From DATKXU01 sp035528905 (lineage in GTDB: Bacteria; Armatimonadota; UBA5829; DTJY01), in assembly GCA_035528905.1 (NCBI GenBank), contig DATKXU010000002.1:28687-92686 (forward strand): a DNA stretch of 64,000 nt, in the 5' to 3' direction. The position numbers were made by a program, and so were the translations under genes. Below the pieces are notes generated by a model that was not told the DNA's origin, searched no databases, and saw only the letters and a list, made by a program, of their open reading frames with translations. Below are positions 7,534 through 15,520 of the stretch, piece by piece (position 1 is the first letter of the stretch; every line of letters starts with the position of its first letter).

Positions 7534-8856
7534 TCACGATCTAACCAGGCGATACAGGCGGGCCAGGAAACCCAGGGGCGCGCCGAGTGCCTGCGCCGCG
7601 CCGTAAATCAGCCGGAACTGCGGGTCTTTGAACACAAACTCGCAGTCGAATCCCTTCTTGCGGAGCAGGCCGTCCGCGCGGACTTGCTCGATAAGCGGCA
7701 CCCCACCGTACAAGCCGAGCTTGGGCGTGTACTGCAGGCGCAGCATGTTTCTTCGAAACTCCTTCAGGTCCATGTCGTCCAAGAACTGCATGTTCTCCAG
7801 CATTTCCTTCAACGTGGTGTACGGGTCGAGCATGATGAATCCGATTTGTAGGTCAAGGCCCACGCGGCGAATCAGCTCGATTGCTCGTCTGTTCTGCTCG
7901 GCGGTGGTCCGCTTGTTGTAGGTGTGGAGCTGTCGCTCAACCGAGGATTCGACTCCCAAATAGACGCGGAATAGCCCCACGTCCTTGAGGAGCTTCAGGA
8001 TTTCCTCGTCAATCTCGTCCACGCGGCACTGTATGGTGAAAGCGAAGTCCAGCTTGCGGCTTCGGATCTCTTCCGCGAACTGAAAGACCCGCTCTCTGTT
8101 CTTCGTCCCTGGGCCGATGAAGTTGTCGTCTGCGAAAACGAACTCCTTGATGCCGGTAGCAGCGGTCACTTCCTCGATTTCGTCGAGCACATTCCGCGGG
8201 CTGCGAGAACGCGGGGCTTTGCGTCCGGAGAGGGCATAGAAGCTCGGGATGGAGCAAAACGAGCATCGGTGGTTGCAGCCCCGGCTTCCGACGATCAGCG
8301 CCGGCATGCCTTGTCCCACTAGTTTCAACTCATCGCGCGCCGGAAAAGGGAGGGAGTCGAGATCGTGAACGAGAGGTGGAAGCGGGTTCAGAACCTCTGT
8401 CCCGTCTTGCCGGAAGGCCAGGCCCGGCGTCTCGCGCCAGTCTTCGCCGCGGGCGATGCGCCCAAATCCCTCTGAGACCACCGTCTCTCCCTCGCCCCTG
8501 ACGAGGAAATCGAACTCCGGGCAGACGGTCAGCAGTCTCTGTGCGTGGAACGTGGGGAAGTAGCCGCCCGCGACTATCAGGGCGTCTTTCCTGCGCTTTC
8601 GGACTGCGCGTGCGATTGAGATCGTCGTCCACTTGTGTACATCGGAGGCCGTAATTCCCAGGCAGTCGAAGTCGCGCCTCAGGATCTCGCGGATCAGCGC
8701 TCGCGGCCTGAGACGCCGGAGGTAGCCGTCCAGCATCTCGACTTCATGGCCGTCGCGTCTCAACACGGCGGCGACGTAGGCAAGCCCCAGGCCCTCGGTC
8801 CGGCGGACCGGCGGCTCGGAGCCGTCCATGGGAGGATGTACTAGGAGAAACTTCAT
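7534..8856 (-). CDS. B12-binding-domain radical SAM protein
   Basis: A 440-residue protein. The N-terminal region (about 1-140) has the cobalamin-binding Rossmann layout of the family, starting KFLLVHPPMDG and continuing with GLGLAYVAAVLRRDGHEVEM. The radical SAM domain has the 4Fe-4S motif CNHRCSFC near residues 194-201. FADDNFIG and YLGVESS are typical later barrel motifs. Family members carry out methylations, ring contractions or C-C bond formation, and substrate cannot be inferred. No DXHXXG cobalt-binding His is obvious, which is common in this class. The ATG at 8856 is preceded by GGTGAGAG. Confidence 0.9.
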   Translation of the reverse strand: MKFLLVHPPMDGSEPPVRRTEGLGLAYVAAVLRRDGHEVEMLDGYLRRLRPRALIREILRRDFDCLGITASDVHKWTTISIARAVRKRRKDALIVAGGYFPTFHAQRLLTVCPEFDFLVRGEGETVVSEGFGRIARGEDWRETPGLAFRQDGTEVLNPLPPLVHDLDSLPFPARDELKLVGQGMPALIVGSRGCNHRCSFCSIPSFYALSGRKAPRSRSPRNVLDEIEEVTAATGIKEFVFADDNFIGPGTKNRERVFQFAEEIRSRKLDFAFTIQCRVDEIDEEILKLLKDVGLFRVYLGVESSVERQLHTYNKRTTAEQNRRAIELIRRVGLDLQIGFIMLDPYTTLKEMLENMQFLDDMDLKEFRRNMLRLQYTPKLGLYGGVPLIEQVRADGLLRKKGFDCEFVFKDPQFRLIYGAAQALGAPLGFLARLYRLVRS

Positions 8857-8882
8857 GGTCTCTCACCGCAAGAGTTACTTAG

Positions 8883-8911
8883 ATGCTAGCGGAAGGAGTG
8901 AGAGTTGTCAA
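8883..8911 (-). promoter_or_regulatory. Promoter of the radical SAM-MFS pair
   Basis: Minus strand: TTGACA (8906-8911), a 17-base spacer and TAGCAT (8883-8888), 26 bases before the ATG at 8856. Confidence 0.6.
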
Positions 8912-8975
8912 GCAAGCCCCGCCGCGGCTCGGCGATATGGCAAAGGTGCGGCTGATGTACTGCGAAGGAGGGAGT

Positions 8976-9040
8976 TTGCCGAGGGGAAAGATTTCCCTCG
9001 GCAACGGGGGATCGGGAAAGATTTCCCACGACAACGGGAT
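8976..9040. repeat. Tandem palindromic repeat with GGGAAAGATTTCCC core
   Basis: TTGCCGAGGG (8976-8985) pairs with CCCTCGGCAA (8995-9004). Only 10 bases on, the related core GGGAAAGATTTCCC recurs (9014-9027), flanked by TC and ACGA, and each copy is followed by CAACGGG. The pair sits in a 250-base gap after the DUF885 gene. No T-tract follows on either strand, so it is not a normal terminator. Confidence 0.65.
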
Positions 9041-9110
9041 TGAGGGAGGGCCGAGTGCGCGTTGCGCGGGGAGGCCAAATCAGCCCGGTCCGTTCATGGC
9101 GGGGGTGATG

Positions 9111-10784
9111 TCATGCTGAGCGCCGCAGCGCTTTCTGCCACGTCTCTGGGAGCATTTTCTGCGCGATGAGCGTCGGCGGAATCGAGCCGAAATCGAGCAA
9201 CTTGTCGTGGAATGCCTTGAGATCGAAGGCGCTGCCCAGCTTTTCTTTCATGTGGTCTCTGAGGCCCAAGATCAGGAGCTTGCCGACAACATAGCTCATG
9301 GGCTGAGTCGGTGTCAAGGTGTAGCGCCTAACCTCCACTAGGGCATTGACTTCTTCCAGGCGGGCGACATCCACGAGCATCCTCACGGCCTCGTGCAGGG
9401 TCATGTCTCCGGTGTGCAAGCCGACGTCAATGATGATGCGGCACACTCTCCAGAGCAGGCCTTTCAGTTGGAACAGGCGGACGCGCGGGTCCGAATAGAA
9501 CCCTTGCTCGTGCATCATTTCTTCGCAATACAGCGCCCAGCCCTCGACGAGCAAATTGTTCGCTGCCTGCTTACGCAGCGCGGAAGTGGAGTCGTACGCG
9601 CGAGTGAGCTGCACGTGATGGCCGGGATACCCCTCGTGAAGCGCTATCATCGGTATGGTGTAGCTGCAATGGCCGAGCAACTGGGCCTGCTGGTGCTCCT
9701 CAGGCGCGCTCTGATCAATTGGCGTTACCCAAAGCAGGGCGTTTCTGCTGGCTTCGAACGGTGCTGGAGGGAAATATGCCGCATACGGAAGCGCCGGGCG
9801 CTCGAATTCGGGAGTTTCCCCTACCTCAAGATGCTCACCGGGAGACAGCGTGACGAGGTCTCGCTCCATCACAAAGTCTCTGGCAGACTCCACCGCGTCA
9901 CGGTAAGAGCTGACGAGCGCATCCTTGGAGGGATGATCCCTCTTCAGCTTGTCCACCAGTTGCTGCCAACTCAGTGATGGGTCAATGGACCTGGCGACTT
10001 GCTTGATCTGCTCGAGGGTTTCGTTGAGTACGCGCTCAGCAAGGAAGACTAGGTCGTGCGCGTTATAGGTGAGATAGTGCTCGGCGAGCAGGAACTGTTC
10101 GTACACGTCGCAGCCCACGGCGAAATCACCATCCGCATTCGGAAGAACCGCCTCTCTGAGCCATTGGTCGTAGGCTTCGAGGGCAGACGTAGCCGCTTCA
10201 TTTGCCGCCAGGAGGTCCTTGCGTAGCGACGTTGTGCGCTGCGCGATGCCCGGAACGACGTTGCGGAAGAACGAGAGGCCCGCTTGCATAACTTCAAGCG
10301 CAATCTGCACGAAAACGGAAGGCGGATGGGATATGTTGCCCCTGGAGAGCATCAGGGCGTCGGGTATCTCCCGCATTCTGTCTAGCATCGAACGCAGCCG
10401 GTCTTCATACGGAGCGAAATCGCGCGTCAGAAGGCTGACGCAGCCCCAGATGGCTGTGGATGCGTAGAGGCCTGGATCAGCCATCCAAAGGCGCTGGCGG
10501 TCCAGAGCTATGAGGTTGCTGGATGCAAGGGAAAGAGCCACGTAGTAGTCGGTGGCCTGCTCGGAATCAAGCAGCACAGGGCTCACTTCAGACTGGAGAG
10601 CGTCCAGACATCCCTCAAATGTCCTTGCGTAACGGTGAAAACCGTCCGCTGAGAGGTCGCCTAGGGTAGAATCATATTCGTGGATGCCATATAGAGTAGC
10701 GCACACGGGGCTCGACTGCCAAATGGTGCGCAGGATTTGATCGGCTATCTTGGCAAAGCGCCGCCGGTTGTCCTCAACGTGCAT
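9111..10784 (-). CDS. DUF885 family protein, predicted zinc peptidase-like
   Basis: The 557-residue protein matches the DUF885 family by its C-terminal half: MIALHEGYPGHHVQLTRA holds the HEGYPGHH metal-binding motif. EGWALYCEEMM follows about 45 residues later and supplies the expected downstream Glu. The closing part has YTLTPTQPMSYVVGKLLI, also characteristic. Family members are thought to be metallopeptidases, but substrates are largely undefined. No signal peptide is seen, so it is likely cytoplasmic. ATG at 10784 is chosen because GAGGATACTTC precedes it and the family similarity starts there; a further in-frame start upstream adds 22 unlikely residues. It appears to be a single-gene unit. 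Confidence 0.85.
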   Translation of the reverse strand: MHVEDNRRRFAKIADQILRTIWQSSPVCATLYGIHEYDSTLGDLSADGFHRYARTFEGCLDALQSEVSPVLLDSEQATDYYVALSLASSNLIALDRQRLWMADPGLYASTAIWGCVSLLTRDFAPYEDRLRSMLDRMREIPDALMLSRGNISHPPSVFVQIALEVMQAGLSFFRNVVPGIAQRTTSLRKDLLAANEAATSALEAYDQWLREAVLPNADGDFAVGCDVYEQFLLAEHYLTYNAHDLVFLAERVLNETLEQIKQVARSIDPSLSWQQLVDKLKRDHPSKDALVSSYRDAVESARDFVMERDLVTLSPGEHLEVGETPEFERPALPYAAYFPPAPFEASRNALLWVTPIDQSAPEEHQQAQLLGHCSYTIPMIALHEGYPGHHVQLTRAYDSTSALRKQAANNLLVEGWALYCEEMMHEQGFYSDPRVRLFQLKGLLWRVCRIIIDVGLHTGDMTLHEAVRMLVDVARLEEVNALVEVRRYTLTPTQPMSYVVGKLLILGLRDHMKEKLGSAFDLKAFHDKLLDFGSIPPTLIAQKMLPETWQKALRRSA

Positions 10785-10964
10785 GAAGTATCCTCGAGTT
10801 CTTGTACGCTGCACCCTGGACAGATAGGCGTCCGGGGAGCGCCACAACAATTATCGGCATATCCGGCGGAGTTGTTCATAGATATAAATCCATTTCACGC
10901 AAGACCATGCCCCAGATACGAGGCCGTAACAGGTCACGTTTGTTCATGATGAAACCCCGACCGT

Positions 10965-11042
10965 TGTCATTCTGAGTCCCGAGAATCGGGACGAAGAATC
11001 TATCGGGCGTAGGGGAGATGCTTCGCTTCGCTCAGCATGACA
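10965..11042. repeat. Inverted-repeat element with an embedded mini-palindrome
   Basis: The outer arms TGTCATTCTGAG (10965-10976) and CTCAGCATGACA (11031-11042) are complementary except for one base. Inside the left arm lies TCCCGAGAATCGGGA (10977-10991), the exact reverse complement of the palindrome in the broken tRNA at 4781. The inner words CGAAGAATCT and GCTTCGCTTCG are typical of dispersed bacterial REP-like elements. The rest of the 397-base gap (10785-11181) holds only the guaB promoter and leader. Confidence 0.75.
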
Positions 11043-11085
11043 TTACCATCGAGGAACGTGAGCTGTTTCTTGAGCCCGGAATCGC

Positions 11086-11114
11086 TTGACACCCGCTGCT
11101 CGTTCGAATATAAT
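11086..11114 (+). promoter_or_regulatory. Consensus promoter of guaB
   Basis: TTGACA (11086-11091), a 17-base spacer and TATAAT (11109-11114), all consensus. About 60 bases of leader without an evident riboswitch. Confidence 0.88.
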
Positions 11115-11181
11115 ACCCGACAATGCTCATTCTCATTAGGCCAGCGACGAGTTGGCGTGCGCCTGGAAAGGATCTCTTGCG

Positions 11182-12654
11182 ATGTCGTTGGGTGGTCGCC
11201 TGCAGCAGGGCTTGAGCTTTGACGATGTGCTTCTAGTGCCCAATAAGACTGACGTTATGCCGCATGAGTGTGATACGTCCACGTTCGTTGCTCGCGGCAT
11301 GAGTCTCCACATACCTCTTGTCACTTCGCCAATGGACACAGTTACAGAAGCACGCATGGCGATCGCCATCGCCCGAGAAGGCGGGCTGGGCATAATTCAT
11401 CGAAATATGTCTGTCGAGCAGCAGGTCGCCGAAGTTGATAAGGTCAAGCGCACGGAGCACGGCATAATCCTCAATCCGGTATACCTTTCGCCCGACAATA
11501 CTATCGCCGATGCGCTCAAGATCATGGAGCGCTACCACATCTCGGGAGTGCCCATCACAAAGGGCGACAAGCTCATCGGGATACTGACGAATAGGGATAT
11601 AAGATTCGAGGACAACCACAGCCGGAAGATTTCCGAGGTTATGACTAAGGAGGGCCTAATCACGGGTCCTGTCGGCACGACTTTGGACGAGGCGAAGGAG
11701 ATACTTCAGCGCCACAAGATCGAGAAGCTGCCGATCGTGGATGAGACCGGCAGGCTGAAGGGCCTTATCACCATTAAGGATATCGAGAAGATCCGCCAGT
11801 TCCCGTTTGCTACGAAAGATGCCAACGGGCGTCTCTGCGTCGGCGCAGCCGTTGGCCCGTTGAGCGATCCGGTGAAGCGTGCCGCCGCTCTCGTGAAGGC
11901 GGGTGTGGATGTCATCGTAGTGGACTCGGCGCACGGACACTCAGCGGGCGTGCTCAATGCTGTCAGGGAGTTGAAGAAAGCGTTCCCAGACCTGCGCGTA
12001 ATCGGCGGCAATGTAGTGACTCAAGAAGGTGCCAAGGACCTGATAGATGCCGGGGCCGATGGGCTTCGTGTCGGCGTCGGTCCGGGATCAATCTGCACCA
12101 CGAGGGTCATCGCGGGCGTGGGTGTGCCTCAGGTCACCGCAATCATGGAATGTACGAAAGAAGCGAGAAAGCATGAGGTCCCCATGATAGCCGACGGTGG
12201 AGTGAGGCTCTCCGGGGATATCACGAAAGCCCTGGCGGCCGGTGCTGACTGCGTGATGATCGGAAATCTGTTCGCCGGCACGGATGAAACCCCCGGCGAG
12301 ATCGAGATCTACCGGAATCGCAGCTACAAAGTCTACCGCGGCATGGGGTCCATAGGAGCGCTGAGGGATGGTAGCAGCGACAGATACGCGCAGGTGGATG
12401 AGAGCCGCCTGGTTCCTGAGGGAATAGAAGGCCGAGTGCCGTACAAAGGCCCCGTCTCTGATACGGTTCATCAGTTGATCGGCGGACTGCGCTCCGGCAT
12501 GGGGTACTGCGGTGTGCGAACGATTGCTGAACTGCGGGAGAAGGCCAGATTCATGCAGATAACCGGTTCGAGCCTGCGCGAGAGCCATCCGCACGATGTG
12601 GTCGTTACCAAAGAGGCGCCGAACTACAGCTTCACCATGATCGAGCTGGAGTAG
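11182..12654 (+). CDS. guaB: IMP dehydrogenase
   Basis: Converts IMP to XMP with NAD+, the first committed step to GMP. The 490 residues fit the bacterial norm. QQGLSFDDVLLVPN opens the barrel. Two CBS domains occupy about residues 95-205 (SPDNTIADALKIMERYHISG and the following copy). VDSAHGHSAGV and the catalytic loop GVGPGSICTTRV with Cys305 follow, then MIADGGVRLSGDI and the RYAQ-type flap. ATG at 11182 follows GGAAAGGAT; an in-frame start 30 bases earlier lacks a ribosome site. guaA and hpt lie about 46 kb away in the same window. The rsmI gene follows 30 bases later, probably in one transcript. Confidence 0.98.
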   Translation: MSLGGRLQQGLSFDDVLLVPNKTDVMPHECDTSTFVARGMSLHIPLVTSPMDTVTEARMAIAIAREGGLGIIHRNMSVEQQVAEVDKVKRTEHGIILNPVYLSPDNTIADALKIMERYHISGVPITKGDKLIGILTNRDIRFEDNHSRKISEVMTKEGLITGPVGTTLDEAKEILQRHKIEKLPIVDETGRLKGLITIKDIEKIRQFPFATKDANGRLCVGAAVGPLSDPVKRAAALVKAGVDVIVVDSAHGHSAGVLNAVRELKKAFPDLRVIGGNVVTQEGAKDLIDAGADGLRVGVGPGSICTTRVIAGVGVPQVTAIMECTKEARKHEVPMIADGGVRLSGDITKALAAGADCVMIGNLFAGTDETPGEIEIYRNRSYKVYRGMGSIGALRDGSSDRYAQVDESRLVPEGIEGRVPYKGPVSDTVHQLIGGLRSGMGYCGVRTIAELREKARFMQITGSSLRESHPHDVVVTKEAPNYSFTMIELE

Positions 12655-12684
12655 TATGGACCGGCTCATGGGAATGGATGACGA

Positions 12685-13530
12685 ATGGCCGGCACCCTAT
12701 ACGTAGTGGCAACTCCCATCGGAAACCTTGCGGATATCACCCTTCGGGCGCTGAACGTTCTCAGGGAGGTTCGCCTCATCGCCGCCGAGGATACCAGGGT
12801 AACTCGCAACCTGCTGAATCACTACGGAATTGATTCTCCCACAACCCCTTATCACCAACACAGCCTCGGACGCAAAGCCGAGAAGCTTTTGGAGCTTCTA
12901 AAGGCTGGTGAGGACATCGCGCTTGTCTCGGACGCCGGCACGCCCGGCATCTCAGACCCCGGCCACGAGATAATATCTCTCGCCATTGTCAACGACATAC
13001 CGGTCGTCTGCATACCCGGGCCGAATGCGATCGTTACGGCGCTGGTTGTGTCTGGACTGCCGACACGGCGGTTCACGTTCGATGGCTTTCCCCCAAGGCG
13101 TGCCGCCGAGCGGCGGACATTCTTTGCATCCTTGAAAGGCGAACCCCGAACGATGGTGTTCTACGAATCCCCGAACCGGCTTGTGGGGACTTTGACCGAT
13201 ATGCTGGCCGTCTGGGGCGACCGACAGATTGGAGTGGTGCGCGAGGCGACAAAGCTATTCGAGGAGGTCTGTCGCGGCACAATCAGCGGATCCATCGAGC
13301 GTTTCACATCCGTCAAGCCGAAGGGCGAGGTGACTATAGTTGTTGCCGGGTCTACGGCACCGATGGAAGGCGCTTCGACAGAGCAGATCGAGGCCGCTCT
13401 GCGGGAGTTCCTCGCGGCAGGGGCATCGGAGCGCGATGCTGTCAGGAAGGTATCGGCGATGTATCCGGTTCCAAAGAAGGAAGTCTATCGCCGCATGATT
13501 GAGATGAAGGAGGGGTCGGCCGATGAATAG
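12685..13530 (+). CDS. rsmI: 16S rRNA 2'-O-ribose C1402 methyltransferase
   Basis: RsmI methylates the ribose of C1402 in the ribosomal decoding centre using SAM. The 281 residues show LYVVATPIGNLADITLRAL, the family signature at the N-terminus. AAEDTRVTRNLL, VSDAGTPGISDPG and YESPNRL follow, all diagnostic for the tetrapyrrole-methylase fold of this enzyme. The C-terminal small domain ends in KKEVYRRMIEMKEG. The stop overlaps the next gene by 8 bases, so translation is coupled to the secreted protein downstream. Confidence 0.96.
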   Translation: MAGTLYVVATPIGNLADITLRALNVLREVRLIAAEDTRVTRNLLNHYGIDSPTTPYHQHSLGRKAEKLLELLKAGEDIALVSDAGTPGISDPGHEIISLAIVNDIPVVCIPGPNAIVTALVVSGLPTRRFTFDGFPPRRAAERRTFFASLKGEPRTMVFYESPNRLVGTLTDMLAVWGDRQIGVVREATKLFEEVCRGTISGSIERFTSVKPKGEVTIVVAGSTAPMEGASTEQIEAALREFLAAGASERDAVRKVSAMYPVPKKEVYRRMIEMKEGSADE

Positions 13531-14341
13531 GCCAGGAATGGCGTGGTGGCTTGTCGCTCTTGTCTGGATGTCTGGGGTGAGCAGCGCGCTCGGCGCTGAG
13601 CCGAAGAAGCCCGTGAGCTTCGGTGAGGCGGTCATCGAAAAAGCCATCAGCCTCATGCCAGCCGATCAGCAAGCGAAGCTTTCTGCGGTCCAAAAGGAGT
13701 TGATGGCGGGGCTCAAGCCCGATGTGAAGGCAGGAAAGGCATTGCCCGAGCTGGTCTACTTTATGGAGAAGAAGGAAGGTAACGGTCCCGCCGAGCTAGC
13801 CGAGCAGTTTCGGCTTGCGCGAAAGGCGGTAGGGCAGAAGTCGCCTTACGCAGCGCTTGCGCCGGCGCTGGGACGGCTCGCCAGGTGCGTGATCGCGCTA
13901 TGCCAGCCTTATCACACGGGTGAGGCAGCGTTCAAGGGTCCGGCGCACGCGGTGTTCGAGAAGGGGTTGGATGAAGGGTGTGCCTTGCTGAAGGCGGATT
14001 TCGACGAGTATCAAAAGGTAAGCAATCCATCGGAGTTTGCTGTTCAGATCGCGAAAGTGGCTAATGAGGAGCTCAAGAAGCTGGGCGCTCCGGGAAATGC
14101 CGATCCTGCAGTACGCTCGGCGGTTTTCTCGTTGGCTTCGAATAGCGTCGCCGACTGCTGGTGGACTTTGCTGGTAGCGCAGGACAGCGCAGTGGGCAAT
14201 TACATCGGGAACAAGCGCAGCCTCAAGTTCCATCTCCCTACCTGCAGGTACCTGCCGGCTGAGAAGAACCGTGTCTATTTCAACACGCGCGAGGAAGCGA
14301 TCAACGAAGGCTATGTCCCATGCAAGATCTGCAAGCCGTGA
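13523..14341 (+). CDS. Secreted protein with C-terminal Ada-like zinc-binding domain
   Basis: 272 residues with a signal peptide (MAWWLVALVWMSGVSSALGA). The middle (about 40-220) is helical and contains YAALAPALGRLARCVIALCQ followed by PYHTGEA. This loosely recalls zinc phospholipase C/S1-P1 nuclease folds, but I cannot confirm catalytic residues. The last 45 residues, starting YIGNKRSLKFHLPTCRYLP and ending GYVPCKICKP, match the Ada-type metal-binding domain (His and three Cys). That domain is often attached to exported nucleases or hydrolases. The ATG overlaps the rsmI end by 8 bases. Metal-binding and export are well supported, the activity is not. Confidence 0.78.
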   Translation: MNRPGMAWWLVALVWMSGVSSALGAEPKKPVSFGEAVIEKAISLMPADQQAKLSAVQKELMAGLKPDVKAGKALPELVYFMEKKEGNGPAELAEQFRLARKAVGQKSPYAALAPALGRLARCVIALCQPYHTGEAAFKGPAHAVFEKGLDEGCALLKADFDEYQKVSNPSEFAVQIAKVANEELKKLGAPGNADPAVRSAVFSLASNSVADCWWTLLVAQDSAVGNYIGNKRSLKFHLPTCRYLPAEKNRVYFNTREEAINEGYVPCKICKP

Positions 14342-14351
14342 CCACTAGTTT

Positions 14352-14381
14352 TTGACGTTCTGGAGGGGCTTCTGGTATAAT
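14352..14381 (+). promoter_or_regulatory. Promoter of the nucleotidyltransferase gene
   Basis: TTGACG (14352-14357), an 18-base spacer and TATAAT (14376-14381). Transcription would start near 14388, too close to an ATG at 14399, which supports the start at 14414. Confidence 0.78.
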
Positions 14382-14413
14382 CGCTGCGAGAGATCCCAAT
14401 GGAGAAGGAGTGC

Positions 14414-15148
14414 ATGCACGTGAAGGGTGTGGTCCTCGCAGGCGGGCTTGGAAGCCGTCTCTATCCGCTGACTCACGCTACGAACAAGCACCTTCTGCCT
14501 GTGTTCGACAGGCCCATGATCTACTACCCGATCCAGACGCTCGTCAGTGCGGGCGTAACTGAAGTTATAGTTGTGACCGGCGGCCCGCACGCGGGGCACT
14601 TCCTCGGGGTCTTAAGGAATGGTCACCAGCTTGGTCTGACGCATCTGGAGTACGCGTACCAGGAATCCGAAGGCGGCATCGCGCAGGCGCTCGCACTGTG
14701 CGAGGACTTTGCAGACGGCCAGGATATCGCTGTGATACTCGGCGATAACACAACCGATGCCGACATCGGACCCGCAGTGCGCACCTTCGAACGGGGAGCA
14801 CGGTTATTCCTCAAAGAGGTCGCTACTCCCGGGCGCTTTGGCGTGCCGGTCTTCGACTCCGATGGCAAGATAGTCCTGATCGAGGAAAAACCGAAAGAGC
14901 CTAAGTCAAGTTATGCGGTGACTGGCCTCTACGTTTACGACAGCAGAGTGTTTGACTACATCCGAGACTGCAAGCCTTCGGCTCGCCACGAGCTGGAGAT
15001 AACCGATGTAAACAACATGTACATCAAGTCCGGCGAACTGGATTGGGTCGAGCTTCAGGGATTCTGGAGCGACGCCGGAACGTTCGAGAGCCTCTACCAT
15101 ACAAACAAGTTCTGGGCGGAGAGGGCGCTGGCCGGGAATGCTGTGTAG
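14414..15148 (+). CDS. Glucose-1-phosphate thymidylyltransferase-like protein
   Basis: A 244-residue sugar nucleotidyltransferase of the short RmlA-like group. GVVLAGGLGSRLYPLT is the nucleotide-binding signature. NKHLLPVFDRPMIYYPIQTL is the conserved sugar-1-phosphate region, and VILGDN carries the metal Asp. LQGFWSDAGTFESL near the end is typical. It probably makes dTDP-glucose (or another NDP-sugar) from dTTP and glucose-1-phosphate, feeding surface polysaccharide. I chose ATG 14414 because GGAGAAGGAG lies just upstream and the family begins directly with this strand; ATG 14399 is an alternative. No rmlB, C or D genes are adjacent. Confidence 0.85.
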   Translation: MHVKGVVLAGGLGSRLYPLTHATNKHLLPVFDRPMIYYPIQTLVSAGVTEVIVVTGGPHAGHFLGVLRNGHQLGLTHLEYAYQESEGGIAQALALCEDFADGQDIAVILGDNTTDADIGPAVRTFERGARLFLKEVATPGRFGVPVFDSDGKIVLIEEKPKEPKSSYAVTGLYVYDSRVFDYIRDCKPSARHELEITDVNNMYIKSGELDWVELQGFWSDAGTFESLYHTNKFWAERALAGNAV

Positions 15149-15227
15149 GCATGATCTTGGGGTGTTGGGGCCGGTAGGTTCTTCAGCCATGCTTCACGGG
15201 GTTGGCCTGGCGCGTTTGCAACCGATG

Positions 15228-15236
15228 TGCTATAAT
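15228..15236 (+). promoter_or_regulatory. Extended -10 promoter of the S1-domain gene
   Basis: TGC TATAAT with TG one base before a consensus -10 and no good -35. The same GTGCTATAAT sequence recurs at 18030 and 45374. Confidence 0.6.
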
Positions 15237-15242
15237 GTAGCG

Positions 15243-15520
15243 CGGTGTGGAGAACAGGCGGCGGAGTTCGTCCAGGGCGGTCTGGAAGGGCTCTTGGCGT
15301 CACGTTGCGACTCCGCCCGTTCACTGCTCGTAGCTGCTGGTGACATCTTTCGCTTTGCGTATAGGCCGTGAAACCGGCAGCGCGCCGATGAAGATGTGGG
15401 AATGGATGCACATGGCACTTGCATCCTAGAGATCAGACCGGGCCGAAGTTGGTGTCCGGACTGGGCGGTGGCCTTGAAGAACAGCCGGTCACTGCCTGGT
15501 GAAGAGGGGAGCATTGAGTG
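15243..15520 (+). other. Long untranslated leader of the S1-domain gene
   Basis: About 280 bases between the predicted transcription start and the S1-domain gene, without a convincing coding frame. Ribosomal protein S1 genes are often autoregulated through their leader. I see short complementary GC-rich stretches but no known riboswitch consensus. The part of the gap before the promoter (15149-15227) holds nothing I can identify. Confidence 0.35.
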
